DNA of 64,000 nt from Desulfurivibrio sp. (GTDB lineage: Bacteria > Desulfobacterota > Desulfobulbia > Desulfobulbales > SURF-16): positions 1-64,000 of the forward strand of contig QZKJ01000113.1 of NCBI GenBank assembly GCA_003605035.1, written 5' to 3'. The notes beneath the pieces are model-generated. The model saw nothing but the letters and a program-made list of their open reading frames with translations, was not told where the DNA came from and ran no database searches. Made by a program: the position numbers and the translations under genes. Below, piece by piece: positions 34,848 to 44,013 of this stretch. The number at the start of each line of letters is the position of its first letter. Position 1 is the stretch's first letter.

Positions 34848-35606
34848 TCAATCCTTGATCGCCACGAAGGAGGCGAAGTTAAACCACTGGAAAAAGGTTT
34901 CCACCTGGCTGAAGCCGGATTTCTGCAGGAGTTCGCTGTTTTCCCGGATGGAAAACGGGATGAGGATATTTTCCAGGGCCGCCCGTTTCCGGGCGATTTC
35001 CGTCTCCGAATACCCCTGGCTGCGTTTGAAATCGTGGTAAAAATCGATAAAGGCCCGGTTGATTTCAAGATCGTGGCAGATGATTTTTTCACTGATGATC
35101 AGGACTCCGCCCGGCTGCAGGGCCTGGTGGAGACGGCTGAGGAAACTCTGGCGGGCCATGGGGCGGATGAACTGCAGGGTGTAGTTGAGAATGCAGGCCC
35201 CGCAGGGCGCAAGCTCCACGGTGGCAATATCGCCATGGATGAAACTGATGGCGGCCGGTCTGGCCAGCATCTCGGTCTTCAGTCTGGCCTTGTCCAGCAT
35301 GGCGGGCGAGTTGTCAATGCCGACAAATTCCAGCTCGCTCGCCGCCATGCGCCGGGAGAGTTCCAGCAGGGTGGTGCCGGTTGAACAGCCCAGGTCGTAA
35401 ATCCGGTCTCCCTGGTGCACAAACCTGGCCAGCAGGGTGGCCATCATGTCAATCACCTGGTGGTAACAGGGGACCGAGCGCTGCAGCATGTCATCAAAAA
35501 CTTCAGCGACCCGGGAGTTGAAGGTGAAATCAGCAGGGGCCTGCGGATCCTGATAAATGTTGTCTCTGCTCATGGTGAGGAAGTTAAGTGGTTTTTTTTG
35601 CGGCAA
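34848..35606 (-). CDS. cmoA: Carboxy-S-adenosyl-L-methionine synthase CmoA
   Basis: A 252-residue enzyme that makes carboxy-SAM from SAM and prephenate for CmoB. The signature FNSRVAEVFDDMLQRSVPCY and the SAM loop IYDLGCSTGTTLLEL are clear, with FIHGDIATVELAP and LNYTLQFI further on. Two starts are possible. A TTG at 35606 has AGAGGA five bases upstream, placed right after the surE stop. An ATG eleven codons later (MSRDNIYQ) fits the family N-terminus but has no ribosome-binding site. I take the TTG. Confidence 0.93.
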   Translation of the reverse strand: MPQKKPLNFLTMSRDNIYQDPQAPADFTFNSRVAEVFDDMLQRSVPCYHQVIDMMATLLARFVHQGDRIYDLGCSTGTTLLELSRRMAASELEFVGIDNSPAMLDKARLKTEMLARPAAISFIHGDIATVELAPCGACILNYTLQFIRPMARQSFLSRLHQALQPGGVLIISEKIICHDLEINRAFIDFYHDFKRSQGYSETEIARKRAALENILIPFSIRENSELLQKSGFSQVETFFQWFNFASFVAIKD

Positions 35607-35619
35607 AGTTTTCCTCTGC

Positions 35620-36405
35620 TCAGGAAAACTGCTGCTCCTTCAGCCTGTTGCCCCAGGCCTGCTGCAGGGTGTCCAGGGCTTCGTAGTTGGTCAGATCCAC
35701 ATGGATCGGGGTGATGGAGATGTAATTTTTTTCCGTCTCAAAGGAGTCGGTGCCGCATTCCTGCTCTCGTGAGGGCTTGCCGCCGCCGATCCAGAAGCAG
35801 GGGCGTCCCCAGGGATCGGAGAGTTCCTGCAGGGCATTCTCATACATCCTCCTGCCCTGTCTGGTGATCTTCAGGCCGCTGAGCTCGGCGGGCCGCAGGT
35901 TGGGGATGTTGATGTTGAGATAGCAGTCGGCCGGCATGCCGTTGGCCAGGATGAGTTCCGCCATGAGCCGGGCGCACTGCAGGCCGGTGTCGAAATGGTA
36001 GGGACCGTGGCCGGCAATGGACAGGGCCATGGACGGCACGCCGCGGATGGTGCCCTCCTTAGCGGCTGACACGGTGCCGGAATAGCTGATGTCATGCCCC
36101 AGGTTGGCGCCGGCATTGATGCCGGAGACAATGAGATCCGGCTTGCCGGGCAGCACCTTCTCCAGGCCGATGGTCACGCAGTCCGCCGGCGTGCCGTTGA
36201 TCGCATAGATATTCTCTTCCAGCTTTTTTACCATCAGGGGGCGATGCAGCGACAAGGAGTGGCTGACCGCGCTGTTGTCCCGGTCCGGAGCCACGATGAC
36301 GGTCTGGCCGGTCCCGGCGAGTCCGGCAAAGAGTGTGCGCAGGCCGGGCGCGTAAACCCCGTCGTCATTGGTCAGCAGAATAAGCGCTTTTTTTTCTTCC
36401 GGCAT
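35620..36405 (-). CDS. surE: 5'/3'-nucleotidase SurE
   Basis: A 261-residue metal-dependent nucleoside monophosphate phosphatase. The N-terminal metal-binding motif is LLTNDDGVYAPGL. Further conserved parts are VVAPDRDNSAVSHSLSLHRP shortened by one, INGTPADCV and VSGINAGANLGHDISYSGTV. It dephosphorylates 5' and 3' nucleotides and is linked to stationary-phase survival. It lies in the same operon as cmoA and cmoB, with 13 bases to cmoA. Confidence 0.95.
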   Translation of the reverse strand: MPEEKKALILLTNDDGVYAPGLRTLFAGLAGTGQTVIVAPDRDNSAVSHSLSLHRPLMVKKLEENIYAINGTPADCVTIGLEKVLPGKPDLIVSGINAGANLGHDISYSGTVSAAKEGTIRGVPSMALSIAGHGPYHFDTGLQCARLMAELILANGMPADCYLNINIPNLRPAELSGLKITRQGRRMYENALQELSDPWGRPCFWIGGGKPSREQECGTDSFETEKNYISITPIHVDLTNYEALDTLQQAWGNRLKEQQFS

Positions 36406-36414
36406 GGCTCTTTC

Positions 36415-37281
36415 TTATTCCAGGGTTTGTTCGGCATAGCGTTGCTGCTGGCGGTCATACTCATTGAAGCCGAGCAGTTCCCGCAGGGCGGCGAAATCGA
36501 GATGATCCGGGTAGCTGCCGGCCTGCAGCGACTGCAGCGCCTGCTGCATGGCGGTGATGGCTGAGCTGAGCAGGGTGAGGGGATAGGCGGCGATCTTGTA
36601 GCCCAGCTCCGCCAGCTGCCCGTGGGCAAGCAGCGGGGTTTTGCCGTGCTGCAGCATGTTGGCCATCTTGTGTCCCGGGATCTCCCGGCAGAAGCGTGCC
36701 ATTTCCGCAACCGACTCCGGCGCCTCAAGGAAAATGATGTCAGCCCCCAGATCGGCAAAGGCCTGGCAGCGGTAGAGCGCCTCCTCCAGCCCATGGGTGG
36801 CCCTGGCATCGGTGCGGGCCATGATGAGGATATCCGCCCCTTCTTCCCTGGCATCCACCGCGGCCCTGATGCGGGTCAGCGCCTCGGCCCGCCCTACCAC
36901 CTGCTTGCCCTGGGTATGGCCGCAGCGCTTGGGCTGCAGCTGGTCTTCGATCATGGCGCAGGCAAAGCCCGCGGCCGCATAGCCGGCAATGGTCCGTTTG
37001 ACGTTGAGGGCATTGCCGTAGCCGGTGTCCGCATCGCCGATCACCGGAATGTTGACCCGGCCGCAGATCGTGCGGCCCTGGTCAAGCATCTCGCCAAAAG
37101 AGATCAGCCCGGTGTCCGGCAGGCCGAGCCGGGCGGCGCTGACGGCAAAACCGCTCATGAAGGTGAGGGGAAAGCCCGCCTGTTCGATCAGTCTTGCCGT
37201 GAGCGCGTCATAGCAGCAGGGCATGACCAGCAGCTGCGGTGCGGCAAGCAGGCTTTCCAGTTTCTGGCGCGGAGTGGTCAT
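36415..37281 (-). CDS. Isocitrate lyase/PEP mutase family protein
   Basis: A 288-residue TIM-barrel enzyme. The metal and substrate loops VIGDADTGYGN (about 81-91) and the mobile active-site loop QPKRCGHTQGKQVV (about 115-128) are intact, and IMARTDARATHGLEEAL follows. KRCGH is the motif of the methylisocitrate lyase/carboxyvinyl-carboxyphosphonate/oxaloacetate decarboxylase branch. C-C bond cleavage of a 2- or 3-carbon dicarboxylate is likely, but the substrate is not fixed. It lies in an operon otherwise made of RNA and nucleotide enzymes. Confidence 0.9.
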   Translation of the reverse strand: MTTPRQKLESLLAAPQLLVMPCCYDALTARLIEQAGFPLTFMSGFAVSAARLGLPDTGLISFGEMLDQGRTICGRVNIPVIGDADTGYGNALNVKRTIAGYAAAGFACAMIEDQLQPKRCGHTQGKQVVGRAEALTRIRAAVDAREEGADILIMARTDARATHGLEEALYRCQAFADLGADIIFLEAPESVAEMARFCREIPGHKMANMLQHGKTPLLAHGQLAELGYKIAAYPLTLLSSAITAMQQALQSLQAGSYPDHLDFAALRELLGFNEYDRQQQRYAEQTLE

Positions 37282-37308
37282 GGCTGTTTCACTGGGGCAG
37301 GCGGCCGG

Positions 37309-37620
37309 TCAGGGCAGGACGATCCGCTTGTCCGGCCGGATATCCTTGTTGGCCTTGTAGAGCAGGATGCTTCGACCGATCACCTGCACCAGCTGAGCGC
37401 CGGTCTGGCCGGCCACGCTTTCCGCCGCCTCATGCCGGTCAATGGCCGCGGTGTTCTGGATCTTTATCTTCACCAGTTCGTGGGCCGTCAGCACGGCGGA
37501 GATGGCGGCCAGCACCTCCTTGGTAAGTCCGTTTTGCCCGATCATGGCCACTGGAACAAGGTGATGGCCCAGGCCGCGCAGATAGCTTTTCTGTTTGCTG
37601 GAAAGTGATTTCTTTTTCAT
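37309..37620 (-). CDS. yhbY: YhbY family RNA-binding protein
   Basis: A 103-residue CRS1/YhbY (CRM) domain protein: LSSKQKSYLRGLGHHLVPVA, the GxxG-type loop IGQNGLTKEV, and the end QVIGRSILLYKANK. YhbY binds pre-50S ribosomal particles. It starts two bases after the TraB-like gene ends. Confidence 0.93.
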   Translation of the reverse strand: MKKKSLSSKQKSYLRGLGHHLVPVAMIGQNGLTKEVLAAISAVLTAHELVKIKIQNTAAIDRHEAAESVAGQTGAQLVQVIGRSILLYKANKDIRPDKRIVLP

Positions 37621-37622
37621 GA

Positions 37623-38813
37623 TTATGGTTTTGCCAGATTGGAGATGATTTCAACGCTGCCGATCCACATGCCGATCATGCCGCCAAAGCTTGGCAGCAC
37701 AAAGGCCAGAAAGACCCTCAGCAGTTTATTGCCCCACCACTTGCGGATTTTACCCATGTCGCCCAGCACGGTTTCAAACTCATGCACCTGGGGCGGCTGC
37801 ACCATGACCTGGACAAAGGCCGCGACATGCCCCACGCCGATAACCGGCGAGAGGGTGGTGAGCGGGGCCGCGGCAAAGGCGGCAAGGATGGTGACCGGAT
37901 GGGCCATGGCAAGCAGGGCGCCCGCGGCCGAGGGAACGCCGGTGGCCAGAATCCAGTAGAGGAGATTTTCTCCTGCCACCGCCAGGCCTTTGTTATAGCC
38001 GATGTAGCCCAGCGAGCCGAGAATGGTTATGGGAATAAGCCAGCCCAGCGCCTGCCATACCGGCGAGACGGGCGGGATGGTGTTGATTTCCTCCATCAGG
38101 CTGCTGCGGTCTTCTGCCAGGGCCTGTTTTACCCCTCTGATATGGCCGGCGCCAACCACGGCCACGATTTTGTTGCCTTTGGCCCTTTTGATCTTTTCGG
38201 CCAGAAAGGTATCCCGTTCATCGATGAGCACGGTTTTCAGCTCCGGCAGGGCCTGGCCCAGCTCGGCCAGCAGCTCGGAGAGCACATCGGTTTCCTTAAG
38301 TTCCTTTAATTTCTCCTCGGTGATTTCCGTCTCCTCGAACAGCGAGGCGATCAGGCTGGCGACCAGATAATTTTTCCGCCAGAAGGAGGTGGTTTTCCAG
38401 GCCCGGCGCATGGTGACCCGCACGTCCCGGTCGCACAGGGAAACCGGGATGTTCCTGGCCTGGGCTGTGGCGGCCGCCTCCAGCAGTTCCGAGCCGGGCA
38501 TGACCCCCAGCTGGTCGCCCAGTTTTTTCTGGTAGGAGGCCAGCACCAGATTGATCATCAGGGTGCTCAGCTGCTTGTTGCGGATGATCTGTTTCAGATC
38601 AAGGGACTTCCAGCGTTTTTTCTCGGACAGGGACTCGTAGCGCTTGGCGTCAAGCTCGACGCAGACGCAGTCCGGATTCTCCCGATCAATGACCTGATGG
38701 ACCAGCTCGACCGAGGCGCGGGAGATGTGCGCCGTACCCACCAGGATGAATTGCCGGCCGTCCTGTTCGACGATATGCACGTCGGCGGCCTCTAAATGAG
38801 ATGTTTCTGCCAT
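37623..38813 (-). CDS. TraB family membrane protein
   Basis: A 396-residue protein of the TraB/PrgY type. The soluble N-terminal half has the motifs ILVGTAHIS (GTAH), CVELDAKRY, and VVGAGHIRGVKQAL near residue 225. The C-terminal third has about four membrane helices (PITILGSLGYIGYNKGLAVA, AAGALLAMAHPVTILAAFAA, and two more). The motifs suggest a metalloprotease-like site facing the membrane, as in the pheromone-shutdown protein PrgY. The role here is unknown. First gene of the six-gene operon through cmoB, and a distant relative of the GumN-like protein at 19779. Confidence 0.9.
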   Translation of the reverse strand: MAETSHLEAADVHIVEQDGRQFILVGTAHISRASVELVHQVIDRENPDCVCVELDAKRYESLSEKKRWKSLDLKQIIRNKQLSTLMINLVLASYQKKLGDQLGVMPGSELLEAAATAQARNIPVSLCDRDVRVTMRRAWKTTSFWRKNYLVASLIASLFEETEITEEKLKELKETDVLSELLAELGQALPELKTVLIDERDTFLAEKIKRAKGNKIVAVVGAGHIRGVKQALAEDRSSLMEEINTIPPVSPVWQALGWLIPITILGSLGYIGYNKGLAVAGENLLYWILATGVPSAAGALLAMAHPVTILAAFAAAPLTTLSPVIGVGHVAAFVQVMVQPPQVHEFETVLGDMGKIRKWWGNKLLRVFLAFVLPSFGGMIGMWIGSVEIISNLAKP

Positions 38814-38844
38814 AGGTAAACTGCTTTTCTTCGGGCAATAGGAT

Positions 38845-38881
38845 TAAAAAAAGCAGGGACGGCCATCAAGCCGCCCCTGCT
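38845..38881 (-). terminator. Intrinsic terminator of the FadL-like gene
   Basis: On the minus strand AGCAGGG-GC-GGC pairs with GCC-GT-CCCTGCT around a six-base loop and is followed by seven T. Stem arms are 38852-38858 and 38875-38881. Confidence 0.88.
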
Positions 38882-38970
38882 GGATATCAACAAGTTAAAA
38901 AACAATTTCAGAAAATAGTCAATGGGAATGTTCCCGTCAAGGGGTGCGCAACCCGTCAGGTCCCGTACTG

Positions 38971-40236
38971 TCAGAACTTGTAAATCATGCCCAGGGTCAC
39001 CACATGGGCCCCGGCATCCTCGAATCTGCCGTTGATCTGGGAGGAATTGGCTGTATGAATGCTTCTGGTCTTCTTGTCATCGAGCAGATAGGCGCCGCCC
39101 AGCTCCAGCTGCTCATTGACCCGGTAACGGCCGCCGAAGGAGAACAGCAGGGCGTCCGAGTCGGGCAGCTCAAAACCCAGGGTGTCGCTGGGGATGGGGG
39201 TTTCGTCATAGGCAAAGCCGAGCATGGCGGTAAAACGGTCCGTGCACTTATGGGTGATGCCGATGCGGTAGGCGATGGAGTCGCGCCAGTTTTTATCTTT
39301 GGGCTGATCAAAGGCGGTGAAAAGGATCGGATTGACCAGGAAGCCGTTATAGTTGAAATCAAGCTGCTCGTATTCCGACCAGTAGGTCTTGTCCCAGGTC
39401 AGCTCCACCGTGGTCTGGTCAAAAAAGGTGTAGGAGGTGCTGATGGTGAGCACGGCCGGGGTGACCACATCAAGGCGGGCGTCTCCATGGTAGGTGTTGA
39501 AGGGAAAGGTATCTGTCCGGAGCGTGGCTGTGCCGGTCAGGCCCATGTCCACTTCCGAGCGGTAGGTGGCGGCGATGTTCCACTCCCGGGTCGGTTTGAT
39601 GGTCATGGCCAGGTTGTAGCCGAGATCGGTGGAATCGCCATCCATGTCGCGGCTTAGCGAGGCATAGGTGACACCTGGTCCGGGATCAATATCAATGAAG
39701 CCGGAGCTTTTTACCTTGTTGCCGGTGGTGTGCAGGAGCCGGGCGCCAGCGGCCAGGCCGAACCAGTCGCAGAATTTGTAGGAAAGCGACGGATTGGCCT
39801 CAAAGACCTGCAGGGTGAATTCCTCGGCAGAGGTGCGGGCAAACGTGTCATCCCATCTCTTGGACAGCCCGTAGGGTACCACAAAGGAAAAACCGAAACG
39901 GAAATTGCTGTAGTCAGGGGATACCGCATGGAACATGGGGATGACGATGTTTTCCGTTTTGGAGGAACCGTCCAGGGCGCTGTTTCTGGAGTCCGTATAT
40001 TCGATATGGAGCAGATTGATGTAGCTGGCGCTGGCCTCCAGCTGCCAGCGGTCTTCCTGCCAGCCCATGCTGGCCGGGTTGTAGTAAGCGGTGTCCGGAC
40101 CTTGCGTGTGGGCGATGTAGGCATTGCTTAAGGAAACGCCGTTGATCGACTGTTCGGGTATGCGATAGCCCGAAGCATGGGCCGTGCCCGCGGCCATGAT
40201 CCCCATTGCTGCCACTATTGCGATTTGCTTTTTCAT
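38971..40236 (-). CDS. OmpP1/FadL family outer membrane transporter
   Basis: A 421-residue outer membrane beta-barrel. After a signal peptide (IAIVAAMGIMAAGTAHA) the mature protein begins SGYRIPEQSINGVSLSNAYI, and the FadL hatch motif NPASMGW is near residue 55. The strand pattern ends in VTLGMIYKF with the terminal aromatic typical of outer membrane proteins. FadL proteins take up long-chain fatty acids or other hydrophobic compounds. The acyl-CoA ligase gene lies just upstream, 25 bases apart, so uptake and activation are probably coupled. Confidence 0.93.
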   Translation of the reverse strand: MKKQIAIVAAMGIMAAGTAHASGYRIPEQSINGVSLSNAYIAHTQGPDTAYYNPASMGWQEDRWQLEASASYINLLHIEYTDSRNSALDGSSKTENIVIPMFHAVSPDYSNFRFGFSFVVPYGLSKRWDDTFARTSAEEFTLQVFEANPSLSYKFCDWFGLAAGARLLHTTGNKVKSSGFIDIDPGPGVTYASLSRDMDGDSTDLGYNLAMTIKPTREWNIAATYRSEVDMGLTGTATLRTDTFPFNTYHGDARLDVVTPAVLTISTSYTFFDQTTVELTWDKTYWSEYEQLDFNYNGFLVNPILFTAFDQPKDKNWRDSIAYRIGITHKCTDRFTAMLGFAYDETPIPSDTLGFELPDSDALLFSFGGRYRVNEQLELGGAYLLDDKKTRSIHTANSSQINGRFEDAGAHVVTLGMIYKF

Positions 40237-40261
40237 CTCTCTTCCCTTTCTCGTTGTGTGG

Positions 40262-41947
40262 TCATTGCGCGTAAAGATAGCGTTTTATCTTGTGGGTCGC
40301 TGTCTTGATGAACGGTTCCTGTCTCTCAATGATCCTGTGGATCCTGGAATATGGCGCCAACTGGGAATTAACGGCGCGCTGGATCTCCTTGAGGAGCTGA
40401 TTGATATATTCCTTCTGCTGCTGCTGGCTTTTGTTTTTGGTCTGCTGGTTGATCAGGTCGTAATCGAGATAAACCCGGGCCTCCAGCTGGTCATTGTTTT
40501 CCAGGACCAGGGATTCGATGACATGCATGGCGGCATTGATTTTTTCTTCAATGGCCTCGGGATAGATGTTCTCACCGTTGCTCAGCACGATGACATTTTT
40601 GGAGCGGCCCTTGATATGCAGGTTGCCGGACTCATCAAAACAGCCCAGGTCGCCGGTGGCCAGCCAGCCTTCCCGGTCGATGGTTTGCGCGGTCAGATCG
40701 GCCTGATTGGCATAACCCTGCATGATATTGGGGCCGTGGGCCATTATTTCGCCGATGCCGGTCTGCGGATCAGGCCGGGAGATTCTGATTTCCACCCCGG
40801 GAACCGGCTTGCCGGCGGAGCCGACAGTGATGGTCGGGTCTTTGAAAGGGCCGCCTGACAGCAGGGGAGAGGCCTCGGTGAGGCCGTAACCGATGAGATA
40901 AGGGAAACCGGCCTCCTTGAGAAAGACTTCGGTTTCATAGTTGGTCGCCGCGCCGCCGATGGCGAGGAGCTGCAGATTGCCGCCGAAGAACGCCAGCAGT
41001 TTTTTGCCGATTTTCTGGAAAACGCTGCGGCGGATCAGCGGCACCTTCATGGAGAATTTCAGCAGGGCATTCTCTTCAATAGCGGTCATGACCCTTTTCT
41101 TGTAGATTTTTTCCATGACCATGGGCACAATGCAGATAACCGACGGTTTTTCCTTTTTGCAGATCTTCTCCAGGGTGGTGGGCGTGGGTGGTTTGCCGGC
41201 GTAAACAATGCGGGCGCCGTTCAGCAGGGGCAGCAGAAAGCCGATGGTGAACTCATAGGTGTGGGACATGGGCAGGATGGAGAGAAAGGTCCAGTCCGGC
41301 GTAATGCGGATCAGTTCGTTGGCCGAGTTGACATTGGCGCAGAGATTGTCGTGGCTCAGCATCACTGCTTTGGAGTGGCCGGAAGTTCCTGAGGTATAAA
41401 TAATGCCCGCCAGGTCATCGGGTCCCACGGTTGGCGGCCGGTCAGCCAGCTGCCGGCATTTGTCCCGCAGCTGGTCCGCTTTGGCCAGGAAGGCGGAAAA
41501 CGTCTCGACATTGCTGATCATCTTTTCCGTGGTGGTGTCATCCAGCATGATGACGGCTGACAGTTTGCTGTCCCGCAGTTCATAGATTTTTTCAATCTGC
41601 CGCTGGGTGGTGAAGAGTATCTTGACCTTGGCGTCGGTCAGGATGTGGCGGACATCCGCTTCCGGAAAATCGGGCAGGATGGGCACCACGATGGCGCCCA
41701 GCCGGATGGCGGCCAGATAGGCAATGGCCCAGTTGGGCGAGTTCTCCGCCAGAATGGCGACCTTGTCTTTCTTTCTGATGCCTGAACTTTGCAGCACGCT
41801 GGCGGTGCTGATCAGCCTGTCAAAAAGCTCCCCGTAGGTGATTGGCTGGTGAAAAGCGAGGCTGAGAGCCGGACGCTCTGCAAATTTCCTGCAACTCGTT
41901 TCCGCAAGTTCGTTTAATGTTTCCGCAGCGCTGGTTATTTTTGGCAT
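40262..41947 (-). CDS. AMP-forming acyl-CoA ligase (long-chain type)
   Basis: A 561-residue adenylate-forming enzyme. The P-loop-like motif is IIYTSGTSGHSKAVMLSH, followed by YGLTEASPLL, TGDLGCFDE, GRSKNVIVLSNGENIYPEAI minus one residue, and the catalytic lysine region FIKTATHKIKRY at the C-terminus. It activates a carboxylic acid, most likely a fatty acid, to the acyl-CoA by way of an acyl-AMP. The C-terminal domain holds an extra Gln/Lys-rich segment (NQQTKNKSQQQQKEY) that is unusual for the family. Co-directional with the FadL-like porin. Confidence 0.92.
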   Translation of the reverse strand: MPKITSAAETLNELAETSCRKFAERPALSLAFHQPITYGELFDRLISTASVLQSSGIRKKDKVAILAENSPNWAIAYLAAIRLGAIVVPILPDFPEADVRHILTDAKVKILFTTQRQIEKIYELRDSKLSAVIMLDDTTTEKMISNVETFSAFLAKADQLRDKCRQLADRPPTVGPDDLAGIIYTSGTSGHSKAVMLSHDNLCANVNSANELIRITPDWTFLSILPMSHTYEFTIGFLLPLLNGARIVYAGKPPTPTTLEKICKKEKPSVICIVPMVMEKIYKKRVMTAIEENALLKFSMKVPLIRRSVFQKIGKKLLAFFGGNLQLLAIGGAATNYETEVFLKEAGFPYLIGYGLTEASPLLSGGPFKDPTITVGSAGKPVPGVEIRISRPDPQTGIGEIMAHGPNIMQGYANQADLTAQTIDREGWLATGDLGCFDESGNLHIKGRSKNVIVLSNGENIYPEAIEEKINAAMHVIESLVLENNDQLEARVYLDYDLINQQTKNKSQQQQKEYINQLLKEIQRAVNSQLAPYSRIHRIIERQEPFIKTATHKIKRYLYAQ

Positions 41948-42323
41948 GGAATTCGGATGTTAAGTGAATAGAAAAGAAAATTTCTCTGGAAATTGATGGC
42001 TTTGTAAAAAGTCCCGGCCGCGGATTTTCGTGACGATGAATCAGGAGATTATCATGCACTGTATGGCTGTCGAGAGGTTTTTTACGAGACAGTCAGAATT
42101 GAATTCTATTAAAACAGAATCACCGGGCAAGCAACAAGTAATTTCAGCATGGCTGCAGGATATGGGGCGTATTCTGGCGCTTTTGCGCCTGGTGGTTTGC
42201 TGTTCATGCAAAATGGGGAGGTGTGGAAATTAATGAACAAAATATCCTTGGCGGCACTCTCACACAATGTGGTACCATGGTGAAGCGGCAAATGCGGGAA
42301 AATTTTTCTTACAGGAGACAGAT
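41948..42323. other. Intergenic region, divergent promoters expected
   Basis: No gene seen. A GGCGC/GCGCC hairpin with a TTTT loop lies at 42176-42189. The region should hold the promoters of the acyl-CoA ligase (leftward) and of the cytochrome (rightward), but I could not choose a convincing -35/-10 pair. Confidence 0.3.
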
Positions 42324-42722
42324 ATGCAGAAACAAATCAGGATATTTGTGGTGATGATGGCGTTGCTTGTCGCTTCGGCGGCTCTGGCTGAGGCCAGTCC
42401 GACCAAAAGATTTGACCCCGGCACCCAGACCTGCCGCATCCTCGGCTTTGACAGCATGTGGTGGGGCGATGGGGCAAAGATATTCCAGAACAACTGCAAG
42501 AGCTGCCATTACCGGGGCAATGACCAGGGCGCGCCCTTTCTTTATGCGGAATCCAAAAGTCCGGCGGCCTGGAACAGGGTATTTTTCAAGAAATATCCCC
42601 AGTGCGCCAGGGATGGCTCCTGGGCCGCCCTGACTCCGGGTGACCAGCTGAAATTAAATGACTACCTGTTCCGCAACGGCGCCAACACCTATGATCCGAA
42701 TACTGCGGCGGACTGCGGCTGA
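42324..42722 (+). CDS. Monoheme c-type cytochrome
   Basis: A 132-residue exported protein with one heme-binding motif, CKSCH, and a signal peptide (IFVVMMALLVASAALAEA). The region after the heme (APFLYAESKSPAAWNRVFFK, CARDGSW, LKLNDYLFRNGANTYDP) resembles a class I-type cytochrome fold, although a methionine sixth ligand is not obvious. Two further Cys pairs are present. AGGAGA lies nine bases before the ATG. A hairpin of ATTCCCCG and CGGGGAAT (42732-42750) follows the stop as a weak terminator. Confidence 0.85.
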   Translation: MQKQIRIFVVMMALLVASAALAEASPTKRFDPGTQTCRILGFDSMWWGDGAKIFQNNCKSCHYRGNDQGAPFLYAESKSPAAWNRVFFKKYPQCARDGSWAALTPGDQLKLNDYLFRNGANTYDPNTAADCG

Positions 42723-42787
42723 TAAGCCCGGATTCCCCGGTTCGGGGAATTTAGAGGGAAAAGTGAAAAGGAAAAAGGGAAAAGTGA

Positions 42788-42843
42788 GGAGTCAGAAGTC
42801 AAAAGTCAGTTATTCTGGCTTCTGAATTCTGTCTCCTGTCTCC
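42788..42843. repeat. Dispersed inverted repeat, second copy of the GAATTCAGAAG type
   Basis: GGAGTCAGAAGTC at 42788-42800 and on to 42809 faces CTGGCTTCTGAATTC and GTCTCCTGTCTCC at 42815-42843. The right arm reads CAGGAGACAG and GAATTCAGAAG on the complement, the same words as in 13459-13533. Confidence 0.45.
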
Positions 42844-42848
42844 TTCGT

Positions 42849-43358
42849 TTAAAATCTTTCAAAGTGCCAGGACACCGGGTTGCCGTCCCGGTAAGGCATC
42901 CAGCCATGGAAAACCCCGGGTTTGCCGTCAAATACCAGGGGCAGGAAATAGCGGTCCCCCGGCCACATGGGCAGGCTATGGAGTTGGTCCACCGGCTGCC
43001 AGCCCAGGGTACCCTCCTTGTTTTCGCTAAAGGGCCTGCCGCTGAAACGGCTGATGAGAAAGATAAAGCCCAGCCAGTCCTCTCCCTGTCTGCCGAAGTT
43101 TGTCCAGTTGATGGTGCCCCGCAGGGTCATTTCCGTGCATTCGATGCCCGCCTCCTCGCGGACCTCCCGCCGCATGCAGCCGGCCACATCCTCATGGGCG
43201 TGCATCTTGCCCCCGAGCCCGTTGTATTTGCCCAGATGCTGATCATCCTTTCTGGCATTGCGGTGAATGAGCAGGGTATGGGTCCGGTCCGGGGAAAGAA
43301 CAAAGCCAAGGGTGGCTATAATGGGCGAGTAGGAAGACATCATTGGATAATTTGGCAA
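42849..43358 (-). CDS. NUDIX hydrolase
   Basis: A 169-residue protein with a full Nudix box: GGKMHAHE, then REVREEAG, which gives the Gx5Ex7REUxEExGU pattern near residues 50-72. The lines LLIHRNARKDDQHLGKYNGL and WPGDRYFLPLVF suggest an 8-oxo-dGTP-type (MutT/MTH1-like) diphosphatase. The N-terminus could also begin five or six codons later at MSSYSP. It is alone on this strand, between the repeat and a PilZ gene that runs the other way. Confidence 0.88.
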   Translation of the reverse strand: MPNYPMMSSYSPIIATLGFVLSPDRTHTLLIHRNARKDDQHLGKYNGLGGKMHAHEDVAGCMRREVREEAGIECTEMTLRGTINWTNFGRQGEDWLGFIFLISRFSGRPFSENKEGTLGWQPVDQLHSLPMWPGDRYFLPLVFDGKPGVFHGWMPYRDGNPVSWHFERF

Positions 43359-43515
43359 GCAATGTTTCAGGCAGGCGGATCAGCCAGGCGAAACGCCGGA
43401 AAATTTCATTCTACCTTACCATGAAATCATTTTACATATCAACAGCATGACTATATTCTGTCATTAGAGTAAAGAGGATTAGCGCGCCACCTGCTGGACA
43501 AAGGAGTTTGTTTGC

Positions 43516-44013
43516 ATGATTAAGGCTGAGGTTTTTGTCAATCAGGAAGATATGGCCCTTTTCAACTGTCCGCATTGCGGGGCGATGAAACATGTGTCCG
43601 TGGCCAAGTTTAAGAATAAGAAGCACTCGCTGCAGGTAAAATGTGTTTGCGGCCAGATGTTCAGTGTTGATCTCAATTTCAGGAAAAGATATCGCAAGCA
43701 GACGGATCTGGAGGGCTTTTTCTGCAAGGCGGCCAGTTTGGGAAAAAGCGCCGATACCTCTAAAATGCCGCGCAACTGCAAGGTGGTCAATGTTTCCCTT
43801 GGCGGTATGGGGATCCGTCATACCAGCGGGCAGAAGATAGCGGTCGGGGATGAACTGATTGTTGACTTTACCCTTGACGACCGGAAGCAGTCCCATATGG
43901 TGCGCAGGGTTATGGTGCGTCATATCGGCGGGGATGGCTATATCGGGGGGGAGTTCTGCGATGCCGACCAGCAGGGTTATGAAAAGGCCCTTGGTTTTTA
44001 TCTGATGCCTTAA
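43516..44013 (+). CDS. Zinc-ribbon PilZ domain protein
   Basis: A 165-residue protein in two parts. Residues 15-52 form a zinc ribbon with CPHC and CVC cysteine pairs. Residues about 55-165 are a PilZ domain with RKRYRKQTDLEGF and VVNVSLGGMGIR, so both c-di-GMP motifs (RxxxR and NxSxxG) are intact. A zinc ribbon ahead of PilZ suggests that c-di-GMP binding is linked to a protein or nucleic acid contact. No operon partner is seen. The ATG lies fifteen bases after the T of a weak GGAG. Confidence 0.85.
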   Translation: MIKAEVFVNQEDMALFNCPHCGAMKHVSVAKFKNKKHSLQVKCVCGQMFSVDLNFRKRYRKQTDLEGFFCKAASLGKSADTSKMPRNCKVVNVSLGGMGIRHTSGQKIAVGDELIVDFTLDDRKQSHMVRRVMVRHIGGDGYIGGEFCDADQQGYEKALGFYLMP

